Assembly: GCA_038145175.1 (NCBI GenBank)
Contig: JAYQPE010000008.1
Coordinates: forward strand, 1-49,539
DNA from: ATZT02 sp038145175
GTDB lineage: Bacteria; Actinomycetota; Actinomycetes; S36-B12; UBA5976
DNA: 49,539 nucleotides
Direction: 5' to 3'
The notes under the pieces were generated by a model, which saw only the letters and a list, made by a program, of their open reading frames with translations, was not told the DNA's origin and did not search any database. Positions 8,038 to 17,358 of this stretch are shown in pieces (the stretch's first letter is position 1; each line of letters starts with the position of its first letter). Both the position numbers and the translations under genes were made by a program.

Positions 8038-8835
8038 GTGAGCCAAGATCCATATCAATTAGCTAAACAGTCAGCACAAGAGTTAACAAAATTAACAAAT
8101 GTTTCAAGTCATGATGTTTTAGTAGTTTTGGGTTCAGGATGGACTCCCGCAGCAGATGCTTTAGGTGATGCTCAATTTGAAATTTCGGTATCCCAGCTTC
8201 CAGGTTTTTCTGCTCCATCGGTCGAAGGCCACAGCGGAAAACTACGAAGTATCAAAATTGGAAATAAAAATGTTTTAGTGCAAATGGGCAGAACTCATTA
8301 TTACGAAGGAAAAGGAGTTCCTGCAGTAGTTCATGCCGTAAGAACTGCGATCAGTCACGGAGTAAAAACTGTGATTCTGACAAATGCTTGTGGTGGACTT
8401 CGATTGGAATGGAAACCAGGAACACCAGTTTTAATTAAAGATCACATAAATTTAACTGGAGCAACTCCTCTAGTTGGAGCACGATTTTTAGACGTTAGTG
8501 AAGTTTATTCTCAAAGACTTAGAAGCATTGCTAAAGAAATAGATCCTTCGTTAACTGAAGGAGTTTATGTGCAATTTCATGGCCCTCAATATGAAACTCC
8601 CGCAGAAGTTCAAATGGCTTTAAAAATCGGCGGTGACATGGTCGGTATGTCAACAGCGTTAGAAGCAATTGCCGCCAGAGAAGCAAACGCAGAAGTTCTA
8701 GGAATTTCTTTAGTAACAAATCCAGGTGCCGGATTAACAAAAGAACGATTAAATCATGAAGAAGTATTAGCAGCTGGTTTAGCATCTGCTACAAAAATGG
8801 GTAATTTATTAAAGAAAGTAATAGAAAAAATATAA
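8038..8835 (+). CDS. punA: Purine-nucleoside phosphorylase (trimeric type)
   Basis: 265 residues, the length of trimeric PNPs. It shows the phosphate-binding LGSGW (31-35), GRTHYYEG (84-91), HGPQYETPAE (181-190), MVGMSTALEA (201-210) and VTNPGAGL with Asn228, the residue typical of 6-oxopurine specificity. It should cleave inosine, guanosine and their deoxy forms to base plus (deoxy)ribose-1-phosphate. The next gene starts at the base after its stop. The same punA plus phosphohexomutase pairing occurs in Mycobacterium tuberculosis (Rv3307-Rv3308), which supports the assignment. GTG start without SD. Confidence 0.92.
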   Translation: MSQDPYQLAKQSAQELTKLTNVSSHDVLVVLGSGWTPAADALGDAQFEISVSQLPGFSAPSVEGHSGKLRSIKIGNKNVLVQMGRTHYYEGKGVPAVVHAVRTAISHGVKTVILTNACGGLRLEWKPGTPVLIKDHINLTGATPLVGARFLDVSEVYSQRLRSIAKEIDPSLTEGVYVQFHGPQYETPAEVQMALKIGGDMVGMSTALEAIAAREANAEVLGISLVTNPGAGLTKERLNHEEVLAAGLASATKMGNLLKKVIEKI

Positions 8836-10467
8836 ATGCCTGATATTTTTCAAATTGCTAAATCATGGGCAGATCACGATCCAGATTCAAAAACTAAAAA
8901 TCAAATTTTTAAGTTTATAAATGAAAATAATTTTAATGAATTAAATAAAATATTTTCAGGAGATTTAGAGTTTGGTACAGCAGGATTAAGAGCTGAAATT
9001 GGACCTGGTCAATCCAGAATGAATAGAGCAGTAGTAATTAGAGCCACTTATGGATTGTGCCAATACTTAATTCAAAAAAATCCCAATAAAAAACCTAAAT
9101 TAATTGTTGGAAATGACGCAAGACACATGTCTGAAGAATTCGCGCTTGACGTTTGCCAAGTTGCAGCGGCTCTAGGATTAGAAGTTTACAAATTACCCAC
9201 AAAACTACCTACCCCAGTTTTAGCTTTTGGAGTAAGACAAATAAAAGCAGATGCTGGAGTGATGATTACGGCATCACATAATCCCCCTTTAGATAATGGT
9301 TACAAAGTTTATGATGAATTTGGTGCAGGAATTATTCCTCCCATGGATAAAGAAATTGCATCCTTAATAAAACTTGCTCCTTTTGCAGATGAAATTAAAA
9401 AGTCAGATAATTACAAACAAATTGATCTAGTTGAGGAATATGTCGAAAGAATATCTCAAGTTATCTCAAATAAATATGGCGATTTAAAAGTTGCTTACAC
9501 TCCTATGCATGGTGTTGGTCAAGAAACATTTGATAGATGCATGAAAAAAGTAGGATTTTCTAAATCTTTTGATGTTTTGGAACAAACTAAACCAAATCCA
9601 GATTTTCCCACCGTTTCTTTTCCAAATCCTGAAGAAAAGGGAGCAATGGATTTGTTGCTTGATCTTGCAAAATCTAAAAATGCCGATATCGCAATTGCAA
9701 ATGACCCAGATGCCGATAGGTGTGCCTTAGCAGTTAAAGGTAAAGGAAATTGGAAAGTTTTAACTGGAGATGAAATTGGTTATCTAATCACTTGGTGGAT
9801 TTTAAAAAAAGCAGAATTAGAAAATAAGAAATTATCTGGAAAAATTGCTGCTTCAATTGTTTCAAGTTCTTTAGTGCCAAAAATGGCTAAAAATAATTTA
9901 TTAACTGGAACTACCACTCTTACAGGTGTTAAATGGATGGGTCATATTGAAAATTTAATTTTTGGCTATGAAGAAGCAATTGGCTATTGCGTGGATCCAG
10001 AATATGTCAGAGATAAAGATGGTGTGGCAACAGCACTTTTAATTGTCGAATTATTTTCTTATTTAAAAAGCCAAAACTTAGAAGCATCAGATATTTTGAA
10101 TGAAATTTATGAAGACTATGGAGTACATGTAACTAAACAAGTAAGTTTCAGGTTTGATTCGGTTGAAAAAGCTAAAGAAATAACTTTCAAATTGACTTCT
10201 AATGCTCCAAAAGAAATAGATGAATTTGTAATTGAAAAAGTTGACGATATGAATAAAGGTATAGATTATCTCCCTGCCTCATCTGGAGTTCGCTTAAAAT
10301 TCAATAATGGAAGAATAATAATTCGTCCAAGTGGCACTGAACCTAAATTAAAGTGTTATTTAGAAGTATTTACTTCTGCAGGAGATGTTGCTATAAATTT
10401 AGAAAAAGCTAATCAAAAAATTAATAAACTAGCCGAAAAAATGCAAGAATTACTCAGCAAATACTGA
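8836..10467 (+). CDS. Phospho-sugar mutase (PGM/PMM family), likely acting as phosphopentomutase
   Basis: 543 residues. It carries the phosphoserine loop GVMITASHNPPLDNG with Ser147, the metal loop ANDPDADRC, the sugar loop GYEEAIGYC and the C-terminal phosphate clamp RPSGTEPKLKCYLEV, so all four active-site loops are present. It is larger than bacterial phosphomannomutases (about 450) and matches the PMM/PGM2-type group, which in vertebrates and some bacteria interconverts ribose-1-P/deoxyribose-1-P and the 5-phosphates. Its position between punA and deoC is where a phosphopentomutase is required, and no deoB was seen here. The pentose role is inference from context; a hexose role remains possible. 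Confidence 0.85.
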   Translation: MPDIFQIAKSWADHDPDSKTKNQIFKFINENNFNELNKIFSGDLEFGTAGLRAEIGPGQSRMNRAVVIRATYGLCQYLIQKNPNKKPKLIVGNDARHMSEEFALDVCQVAAALGLEVYKLPTKLPTPVLAFGVRQIKADAGVMITASHNPPLDNGYKVYDEFGAGIIPPMDKEIASLIKLAPFADEIKKSDNYKQIDLVEEYVERISQVISNKYGDLKVAYTPMHGVGQETFDRCMKKVGFSKSFDVLEQTKPNPDFPTVSFPNPEEKGAMDLLLDLAKSKNADIAIANDPDADRCALAVKGKGNWKVLTGDEIGYLITWWILKKAELENKKLSGKIAASIVSSSLVPKMAKNNLLTGTTTLTGVKWMGHIENLIFGYEEAIGYCVDPEYVRDKDGVATALLIVELFSYLKSQNLEASDILNEIYEDYGVHVTKQVSFRFDSVEKAKEITFKLTSNAPKEIDEFVIEKVDDMNKGIDYLPASSGVRLKFNNGRIIIRPSGTEPKLKCYLEVFTSAGDVAINLEKANQKINKLAEKMQELLSKY

Positions 10468-10484
10468 CTAATTAAGCCATTGGA

Positions 10485-10496
10485 TACGATAGGGCT
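10485..10496 (+). promoter_or_regulatory. Leaderless-type -10 element for deoC
   Basis: TACGAT (10485-10490) is followed by AGGGCT and the GTG at 10497, a 6-nt spacing that places the predicted start of transcription at the start codon. The -35 is weak (CTGACT at 10464-10469, spacing 15). The 29-nt gap from the preceding gene would also allow read-through from punA. Confidence 0.45.
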
Positions 10497-11459
10497 GTGA
10501 GCACTAATTATCTGACTCAAATACCTAGCCTTCTAAGTGATGCGACTAAAAATGAAGAGTCTCTCAAAAAATTTCTAAATGGACTTTCTGGTGTTGACAA
10601 AGTTGGCGTTGAAGAAAGAGCTGCCAAATTAGCAACAAGATCAATTAAAACCAATGCAAAAAAAGAAGGAATTGATCTTTCAATTCGAATGATTGATTTA
10701 ACAACACTTGAAGGAATGGATACTAAAGGCAAAGTTAAAACTCTTTGTGCAAAAGCACGAAGACCAGATCCGTTAGATAATTCTGTTCCAAGCGTTGCAG
10801 CCGTTTGTGTTTATAGTGATTTAGTATCAATTGCAAAAGAAAACTTAACTGGTACAAATATTAAAGTTGCTGCTGTTGCAACAGGATTTCCTGCAGGAAG
10901 AGTTTCTTTAGCTTCGAAATTACAAGATACCAATGATGCTGTTTCTCAAGGTGCAGACGAAATCGATATGGTTATCGATCGTGGAGCATTTCATGAAGGA
11001 AGATTCTTTGATATTTATGAACAAATTCTTACCATCAAAGAAGCATGTAAAAGTGCCCACTTAAAAGTAATTCTTGAAACTGGTGAATTAAAAACTTACG
11101 ATAATGTCAAAAAAGCTTCTTGGATTGCAATGCTTGCAGGAGCTGACTTTATAAAAACTTCAACTGGAAAAGTGCAACCTGCAGCAACTTTGCCTGTAAC
11201 ACTTGTGATGCTTCAAGCAATAAATGAATTTGAAAGAGCAACTGGAAAAATTATTGGTATGAAACCTGCTGGAGGAATTAAAACAACTAAAGATGCTATG
11301 AAATATTTAGTTTTAGTCAAAGAAACTTTAGGTGATAGATGGCTTACTCCAGATTTATTTAGATTTGGAGCTTCAAGTTTATTGAATGATCTTTTAATGC
11401 AAAGACAAAAACTAAAAACTGGTTCTTATTCTGGACCAGATTATGTGACGGTAGATTAA
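10497..11459 (+). CDS. deoC: Deoxyribose-phosphate aldolase
   Basis: 320 residues, the longer form of DeoC found in actinobacteria and animals rather than the roughly 250-residue enterobacterial form. The Schiff-base lysine is K220 in ADFIKTSTGK, the assisting lysine is K256 in GMKPAGGI, and Asp157 in DEIDMVID is the proton relay. It splits 2-deoxyribose-5-phosphate to glyceraldehyde-3-phosphate and acetaldehyde in the cytosol. The following ALDH genes (2 bp downstream) are placed to oxidise the acetaldehyde. GTG start without SD. Confidence 0.95.
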   Translation: MSTNYLTQIPSLLSDATKNEESLKKFLNGLSGVDKVGVEERAAKLATRSIKTNAKKEGIDLSIRMIDLTTLEGMDTKGKVKTLCAKARRPDPLDNSVPSVAAVCVYSDLVSIAKENLTGTNIKVAAVATGFPAGRVSLASKLQDTNDAVSQGADEIDMVIDRGAFHEGRFFDIYEQILTIKEACKSAHLKVILETGELKTYDNVKKASWIAMLAGADFIKTSTGKVQPAATLPVTLVMLQAINEFERATGKIIGMKPAGGIKTTKDAMKYLVLVKETLGDRWLTPDLFRFGASSLLNDLLMQRQKLKTGSYSGPDYVTVD

Positions 11460-11461
11460 TT

Positions 11462-12898
11462 ATGGTTTTCGAATATGCACCCGCTCCTGAATCAACAAAA
11501 ATAGTTGATTTAAAAAATAATTATCAACTATTTATTGGTGGAAAATTCGTTAAGTCAAATGGTGGAAAAACTTATAAAACAATTAATCCCGCAACTGAAG
11601 AAGTCTTAGCTGAAATTATTGAAGCTAGCCAAAAAGATGTCGATTTGGCAGTTAAATCAGCCCGAAAGGCTTTTAAAACTTGGTCTGGGTTAACCGGAAG
11701 TCAAAGAGGGAAATATTTATTTCGTTTAGCAAGAATTATTCAAGAGCGTTCTCGGGAATTAGCTGTTTTGGAATCTATGAACAACGGAAAACCAATAAGG
11801 GAAAGTAGAGATATTGATATTCCTTTAGTTGCAGCACATTTCTTTCACTATGCAGGTTGGGCTGACAAATTAGATCATGCTGGTTTAGGAAAAAATCCCT
11901 CTCCACTTGGTGTTGCTGGACAAATTATTCCTTGGAATTTTCCATTACTTATGCTTTCATGGAAAATTGCTCCCGCACTTGCCGCCGGAAACACAGTCGT
12001 ATTAAAACCAGCTGAAACAACTCCTTTAACTGCGCTCTTATTTGCTGAAATTTGTCAACAGGCAGAACTTCCAGACGGAGTTGTAAATATTGTTACTGGC
12101 GCTGGTGAAACTGGTAAATATTTAGTTGAACATCCAGATATCGACAAAATTGCATTTACTGGCTCTACAGAAGTCGGAAGACTAATTGCTCAAAGTGTTG
12201 CAGGAACTAATAAAAAAGTAACACTTGAATTAGGTGGAAAAGCTGCCAACATAGTTTTTGATGACGCTGCTATGGACCAAGCAGTTGAAGGTGTGGTCAA
12301 CGGAATATTTTTTAATCAAGGACATGTTTGTTGTGCTGGTTCAAGATTGCTATTACAAGAATCAATTTCAGATAATTTCTTAGATTTGCTTTATCAAAGA
12401 ATGAAAACTTTAAGACTAGGTGATCCGCTAGATAAAAACACAGATGTAGGAGCTATCAATTCCTCAAGTCAATTACAAAAAATTAGAGAATTAGCAGAAT
12501 CTGGAACAAAAGAAGGAGCACAAATGTGGTCAGCTCCTTGTGAAATTCCAAATAAAGGATTTTGGTTTGCTCCAACTGTTTTTACAAACGTATCTTTATC
12601 GCACCGAATCGCAAGAGAAGAGATTTTTGGGCCTGTTTTAAGTGTTTTGACATTCAGAACTCCTGATGAAGCTATCGAAAAAGCAAATAACATTCCATAT
12701 GGTTTAAGTGCAGGAATATGGACTGAAAAAGGTTCCAGAATTCTAGAAGTTGCTCATAGATTAAGAGCTGGTGTTATTTGGGCAAACACATTCAACAAAT
12801 TTGATCCAACGAGTCCTTTTGGTGGCTATAAAGAATCTGGTTATGGTCGCGAAGGTGGCAGACATGGTTTAGAACCTTATCTAAAGGCAGGAAAATAA
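11462..12898 (+). CDS. Aldehyde dehydrogenase, catalytic partner of an ALDH16-like pair
   Basis: 478 residues, complete ALDH fold. Seen are PWNFP with Asn159, the NAD-site LKPAETTPLT (181-190), FTGSTEVG (232-239), the general base Glu257 in LELGGK and the nucleophile Cys290 in GHVCCAGSR. It should oxidise an aldehyde with NAD(P)+. Acetaldehyde from DeoC is the contextual substrate; the gene lies 2 bp after deoC. Its stop overlaps the start of a second, shorter ALDH gene (ATAATG). The two together (about 760 residues) have the architecture of single-chain ALDH16. Confidence 0.9.
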   Translation: MVFEYAPAPESTKIVDLKNNYQLFIGGKFVKSNGGKTYKTINPATEEVLAEIIEASQKDVDLAVKSARKAFKTWSGLTGSQRGKYLFRLARIIQERSRELAVLESMNNGKPIRESRDIDIPLVAAHFFHYAGWADKLDHAGLGKNPSPLGVAGQIIPWNFPLLMLSWKIAPALAAGNTVVLKPAETTPLTALLFAEICQQAELPDGVVNIVTGAGETGKYLVEHPDIDKIAFTGSTEVGRLIAQSVAGTNKKVTLELGGKAANIVFDDAAMDQAVEGVVNGIFFNQGHVCCAGSRLLLQESISDNFLDLLYQRMKTLRLGDPLDKNTDVGAINSSSQLQKIRELAESGTKEGAQMWSAPCEIPNKGFWFAPTVFTNVSLSHRIAREEIFGPVLSVLTFRTPDEAIEKANNIPYGLSAGIWTEKGSRILEVAHRLRAGVIWANTFNKFDPTSPFGGYKESGYGREGGRHGLEPYLKAGK

Positions 12899-13743
12899 TG
12901 ACTAATTTAGACGTTAAAAGAACTGCCAAGTTATTCATTGGTGGAGCATTTCCTAGATCAGAATCAGGAAGAACTTATGAAGTATTCGATAAGAATAAAA
13001 ACTTTGTAGCAAACGTAGCTCTTGCCTCAAGAAAAGATGCCCGCGATTCAGTGGTTGCTGCACGAGGTGCTTTTAGTAAATGGTCAGAAGCAACTGCATA
13101 CAACAGGGGCCAAGTTCTCTATCGAATATCTGAAATGATGCAAGGAAGATTTGATCAATTTGTAGAAGAACTCTCATTATGGAATAAAAATAAATCCCAA
13201 GTTAAAAATGAAGTTCAAGTAGCAATTGACAAAATGGTTTGGTTTGCAGGCTGGACTGACAAACTTGCCATGGTTACAGGTTCAAATAATCCAGTAGCTG
13301 GACCTTTCTTTGATTTTTCAGTTCCTGAACCAACTGGTGTGGTTGCTGCAGTTAGTGGCAAGGAACAACCACTTCTTAATTTAGTAAAAACAATAGGATC
13401 AATAATTTTAAGTGGAAATACTTGTATTGTGATCGCCTCAAAAACTCAACCATTAACTGCAGTATCCCTTGCTGAAGTTATAGCAACAAGTGATGTTCCT
13501 GCAGGTGTTGTAAATATTTTGACGGGTGACTATGAAGAAATAGCACCATGGCTTGCAACACATATGGATGTAAATGCATTTGATTTAACTGGAGTAAATG
13601 ATAGAAAACTTGCTTTAAGTTTAGAAAAAGATTGTGCTAGCAACTTAAAAAGAGTGATTAGACCAAATACTAAAATTGATGATTTGACAAGAATTAAATC
13701 ATTTTTAGAAACTAAAACTGTTTGGCACCCTAGAGGATTTTAA
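12898..13743 (+). CDS. Half-length non-catalytic aldehyde dehydrogenase paralogue
   Basis: 281 residues. It aligns with the N-terminal part of ALDHs: KLFIGGAFPRSESGRTYEV, then PTGVVAAV, TQPLTAVSLAEV and VPAGVVNILTG. It stops before the catalytic region. The PWNFP Asn segment is replaced by AVSGKEQP and there is no GxxxxCxAG cysteine block. The frame is open and without internal damage, its start overlaps the active ALDH stop, and the stop overlaps the convergent add stop (TTAA), so it appears maintained rather than decaying. In ALDH16 enzymes a C-terminal ALDH domain without catalytic residues is fused to a catalytic one. This gene looks like the separate version of that domain, a structural subunit. 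That link is inferred from length and order. Confidence 0.75.
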   Translation: MTNLDVKRTAKLFIGGAFPRSESGRTYEVFDKNKNFVANVALASRKDARDSVVAARGAFSKWSEATAYNRGQVLYRISEMMQGRFDQFVEELSLWNKNKSQVKNEVQVAIDKMVWFAGWTDKLAMVTGSNNPVAGPFFDFSVPEPTGVVAAVSGKEQPLLNLVKTIGSIILSGNTCIVIASKTQPLTAVSLAEVIATSDVPAGVVNILTGDYEEIAPWLATHMDVNAFDLTGVNDRKLALSLEKDCASNLKRVIRPNTKIDDLTRIKSFLETKTVWHPRGF

Positions 13744-14846
13744 AAAGAGATGTTTAAATCTTTTGCGATTTGAGCATATTTTGGTTTTATTGTTTCATTG
13801 ATCAATTTTAATCTTTGATCAAAAGGAATAAATGCACTTTTCATGGCATTTACAGTCAGCCATTGCAATTGTTTGAGAGTAAAATCTAGTTCCGTTACCA
13901 GTAAATACATTTCTTTCGTCATAGACGTATCTGACATTAAGCGATTATCGGTGTTTACCGTAGCTCTAAAACCTAATTTAGTTAAAACGCCAATGGGATG
14001 CTCTTTAATACTTTTTGCAGCACCTGTTTGAATATTTGATGATGGACAAAGTTCCAAAGGTACTCTTTTATCTCTTACATATGCAGATAATTCACCTAAT
14101 TTAATTTCGCCATTAGATAAAAAACTTAAATCATCAACAATTCTTACTCCATGACCTAAGCGATCTGTTCCACAAATTTGTACAGCTTCCCAAATTGAAG
14201 GTAAGCCAAAAGCTTCACCCGCATGTATAGTCATATGAAAATTTGCTCTTCTAACAGCATCAAATGCATCTAAATGCCTGGTTGGTGGAAAACCAGCTTC
14301 TTTGCCAGCGATATCAAAACCAACTACACCTTTTTCTCTCCACTTAACTGCTAATTCAGCAATTTCACTTGATCTTGCAGCTGTTCTCATTGCTGTTAAT
14401 AGAGCTCTTATAACTATTGGTTTACCTAGTCTTTTCATTTGAGTCTCAGCGTCACTAAAACCTGACAACACTGCTTCAACTACTTGATCCAGGGTTAATC
14501 CATTATTTTGATGAAGTTCTGGAGCAAATCTGATTTCTGCATAAACAACACCATCATTTGCTAAATCTTCACCTGCTTCAAAAGCGACTCTTTTAATACT
14601 TTCAACTGACTGCATAACACCAACAGTGTGAACAAATGTCTCTAAATATTTTTCTAAAGAGCCTGAATCGCAAGCTTGTCTAAACCATTTTGCTAACTCA
14701 ACTGGATCAGTGGTTGGTAATCCTTTATAGCCATTTTTAACTGCTAATTCAGCAACAGTACTTGGTCTTACTCCACCATCTAAATGATCATGAAGAAGTA
14801 CTTTTGGAACAGTTCTTAAAACTTCAAATGTTAATTTTTCATCCAT
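13740..14846 (-). CDS. add: Adenosine deaminase
   Basis: 368 residues. Zn ligands and catalytic residues are present: His19 and His21 (HDHLDGG), His208 and Glu211 in HAGEAFG, His232 in GHGVRI and Asp300 in VNTDN. It converts (deoxy)adenosine to (deoxy)inosine, which the PNP at 8038 can then split. It starts 3 bp after the stop of the importer ATPase, so uptake and deamination are coupled in one operon. The final codon overlaps the convergent ALDH gene. Confidence 0.93.
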   Translation of the reverse strand: MDEKLTFEVLRTVPKVLLHDHLDGGVRPSTVAELAVKNGYKGLPTTDPVELAKWFRQACDSGSLEKYLETFVHTVGVMQSVESIKRVAFEAGEDLANDGVVYAEIRFAPELHQNNGLTLDQVVEAVLSGFSDAETQMKRLGKPIVIRALLTAMRTAARSSEIAELAVKWREKGVVGFDIAGKEAGFPPTRHLDAFDAVRRANFHMTIHAGEAFGLPSIWEAVQICGTDRLGHGVRIVDDLSFLSNGEIKLGELSAYVRDKRVPLELCPSSNIQTGAAKSIKEHPIGVLTKLGFRATVNTDNRLMSDTSMTKEMYLLVTELDFTLKQLQWLTVNAMKSAFIPFDQRLKLINETIKPKYAQIAKDLNISF

Positions 14847-14849
14847 TTT

Positions 14850-16361
14850 TTAGGCGTCTCCGCCTGCCATTAATCTTCCTACTTTATTTCTTTCAGCATC
14901 TTTTTCATCAAGTATTTTAACAATTTTTCCTGCATACATAACTGCTACTCGATCTGCTAAACCTAAAACTTCATCAAGTTCTGCAGAAACTAATAAAACT
15001 GCAGATCCAGCATCTCTTGCTGCCACTATTTGGTTGTGAATAAATTCAATAGAACCAACATCTACTCCACGAGTAGGTTGTGCAGCTATAAGTAGTTTTG
15101 GATTCCAAATAAGTTCTCTAGCAATTACTAATTTTTGCTTATTTCCACCAGATAAAGAACTGGCAGTGGTATCAATCGATGGCGTCCTAACATCAAATTT
15201 TTCAACTAACTTTTTAGCTAACGCTCGAATTGCACCAAATTGTCTAACACCTGCTTTAGAGAATTCTTTTTCATCAAATCGATTTAAAACTGAATTATCA
15301 GCAATTGAATAGCCTGCAACTAATCCATCTTTCTCTCTATCTTCAGGTACGTGGGCCACGCCTAATTCATGTATTTTATGAGGGCTTAATTTTGTAGCAT
15401 CAACATTGTTAATTACAACTGTTCCTGAATCAATTTTTCTTAAACCAGTAATTGCTTGAACTAGTTCTCTTTGCCCATTTCCTTCAACACCTGCTATTCC
15501 AAGTATTTCACCAGCTTTGACTTCTAAAGTTAAATCTTTAACTGCAGCTAATTTTCTATCGTCTGTAACATTTAAGTTAGTCACTTTTAAAACAACATCT
15601 TTTGGTTTAGCAACTGATTTTTGAACATCCAAGACAACACTTCTTCCAACCATCATGGTTGCAAGACCTTCTTGATCTGTATTTTTTGGTTCAGTCGTGC
15701 CAACAACTTTTCCATTTCTTAAAACCACAACACGGTCTGCTACCGCTAAAACTTCCCGTAATTTATGGGTGATAAAAATGACACCCACACCTTTTTGAGC
15801 AAAACTTTTCATTGTTTTTAATAATTCATCAGTTTCTTGTGGAGTTAAAACAGCAGTTGGTTCATCCATAATCAAAATATCTGCTTTTCTGTAAAGCATT
15901 TTCAAAATCTCAACTCTTTGTTGCATTCCAACAGGCAAATCTTCAATACGTGCTGTTGGGTCAACTTCTAAGCCATAATCCTTAGATAACTGTGCGACTT
16001 CTTTTTCTGCTGCCTCTAAATCAAAATTAATTCCCTTAGTTTTTTCTGCACCCAATGCAATATTTTCTGCCACCGTCATTACTGGTACTAATTGAAAGTG
16101 TTGGTGGACCATGCCAATACCTCTGGCAATTGCATCAGCAGGTGATTTCAGAATTACTTTTTCACCCTTAATAAACAATTCACCTTCATCGGCACCGTAC
16201 AAGCCATAAATCATTTTTACTAAAGTTGATTTTCCTGCACCATTTTCTCCCAGGAGAGCAACGATTTCGCCTTTATTTAAAGTTAATGAAACATTGTCGT
16301 TTGCTAAAACTCCAGGAAATTTTTTTACTAGGTTTTTTGCTTCAATTAAAGTTTGACTCAA
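14850..16361 (-). CDS. Nucleoside ABC importer, ATPase subunit with two nucleotide-binding domains
   Basis: 503 residues with tandem ABC domains, as in the Nup/RbsA-like group. Domain 1 has Walker A GENGAGKST, the Q-loop region IGMVHQHFQLV and Walker B ILIMDEPTA. Domain 2 has GVEGNGQREL in the Walker A position, lacking the Lys, as is usual for the second domain of these proteins, and the signature LSGGNKQKLVIARE. It energises the two permeases just upstream on the minus strand. The BMP lipoprotein heading the operon and the adenosine deaminase ending it point to nucleosides as substrate. Confidence 0.9.
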   Translation of the reverse strand: MSQTLIEAKNLVKKFPGVLANDNVSLTLNKGEIVALLGENGAGKSTLVKMIYGLYGADEGELFIKGEKVILKSPADAIARGIGMVHQHFQLVPVMTVAENIALGAEKTKGINFDLEAAEKEVAQLSKDYGLEVDPTARIEDLPVGMQQRVEILKMLYRKADILIMDEPTAVLTPQETDELLKTMKSFAQKGVGVIFITHKLREVLAVADRVVVLRNGKVVGTTEPKNTDQEGLATMMVGRSVVLDVQKSVAKPKDVVLKVTNLNVTDDRKLAAVKDLTLEVKAGEILGIAGVEGNGQRELVQAITGLRKIDSGTVVINNVDATKLSPHKIHELGVAHVPEDREKDGLVAGYSIADNSVLNRFDEKEFSKAGVRQFGAIRALAKKLVEKFDVRTPSIDTTASSLSGGNKQKLVIARELIWNPKLLIAAQPTRGVDVGSIEFIHNQIVAARDAGSAVLLVSAELDEVLGLADRVAVMYAGKIVKILDEKDAERNKVGRLMAGGDA

Positions 16362-16367
16362 TTTAAA

Positions 16368-17357
16368 TTAGCCTTCCTTTGTATAAGGCTGACCAGCTGC
16401 CGCAGGTGGTCTTACTCTGCCAACTGCGATTGCTAATACAACAAGTGTCATTACAAATGGGAGCAGGTTAACAAATTGTTGGGGAATGTTTATTACTTCA
16501 TCTGCTTGCAATTGACTTGCAATTGCTGTTGATAAACCAAAAAACAATGCTGCAGCAAGAGCTCCAAGTGGGTTCCATGCACCAAAGATCATGATGGCTA
16601 AAGCTAAAAATCCTCGCCCAGCAGTAATTCCTCTAGCAAAAGTTCCGGCTGCCTCCAGCGCTAAAAATGCTCCAGCACAACCTGCTAACGCTCCTGCAAA
16701 AGTTACGTTTAGCATTCGAATTCTTGTAACATTTATTCCTGCTGCATCTGCTGCACTTGGATATTCTCCAACTGCTCTACTTCTTAAACCCCATCTAGTT
16801 TTAAATAATCCGTAGTAAACAGCGGCAACAATAAAGAGTGTAGACAGAGCAAACAGACCATTTCTAAAAAACACAGGACCAATTAATGGAATTTGGCTAA
16901 GTAAGGGAATTGAAACAACAGGCATTAAATCTGGAAGAGTTTTTCCTTGTGCGTAAAAAAATGATGTTAAACCTGCAGCGACAATATTTATCACAACTCC
17001 TGCAATTATTTGATCCATTTCCCATTTAACCGCTGCCACGGCTAAAAATGCACCCATAATTAAGCCTGCACCAATACCAATCAATATTCCAAGATATAGA
17101 TTTCCCGTAAAAACTGAGCCAAAGAAACTAGCAAATGCAGCCATCAACATTTGGCCTTCAATGCCGATATTTACCACTCCGGTTCTTTCCCCAATAATTC
17201 CAACCATCGCCGCTAGAACTAACGGAACCGCATACCCCCAACCAAAAACTAAAACGGAAGTAGTTTTTATTTCATCCAAAAAGTAAAAAGTGTAAGCAAT
17301 AACTGCTACTAAAATCAAAGTAACAATAGGTTTTTTATTTTCCCTAATAAAATCCAT
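16368..17357 (-). CDS. Nucleoside ABC importer permease (YufQ/NupC-like)
   Basis: About 329 residues with roughly 8-9 hydrophobic segments. Typical family segments are MVGIIGERTGVVNIGIEGQML and GINVTRIRMLNV. I chose the ATG at 17357, which lies just after the stop of the preceding permease and has GGGGA about 9 nt upstream. An ATG at 17375 in the same frame would overlap that gene by 17 nt and add six residues. It forms a heterodimeric channel with the product of the preceding gene. Confidence 0.88.
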   Translation of the reverse strand: MDFIRENKKPIVTLILVAVIAYTFYFLDEIKTTSVLVFGWGYAVPLVLAAMVGIIGERTGVVNIGIEGQMLMAAFASFFGSVFTGNLYLGILIGIGAGLIMGAFLAVAAVKWEMDQIIAGVVINIVAAGLTSFFYAQGKTLPDLMPVVSIPLLSQIPLIGPVFFRNGLFALSTLFIVAAVYYGLFKTRWGLRSRAVGEYPSAADAAGINVTRIRMLNVTFAGALAGCAGAFLALEAAGTFARGITAGRGFLALAIMIFGAWNPLGALAAALFFGLSTAIASQLQADEVINIPQQFVNLLPFVMTLVVLAIAVGRVRPPAAAGQPYTKEG

Positions 17358-17358
17358 T

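Noticed and set aside
10465..10474. Shared TGACTAATTA before punA and deoC as a common operator
   Set aside because: It overlaps the stop codons of the preceding genes in both cases and has only two copies; chance is sufficient.
12898..13743. Second ALDH gene as a pseudogene
   Set aside because: The frame is clean, starts by overlap with the active gene and ends by overlap with add; a maintained non-catalytic subunit is more likely.
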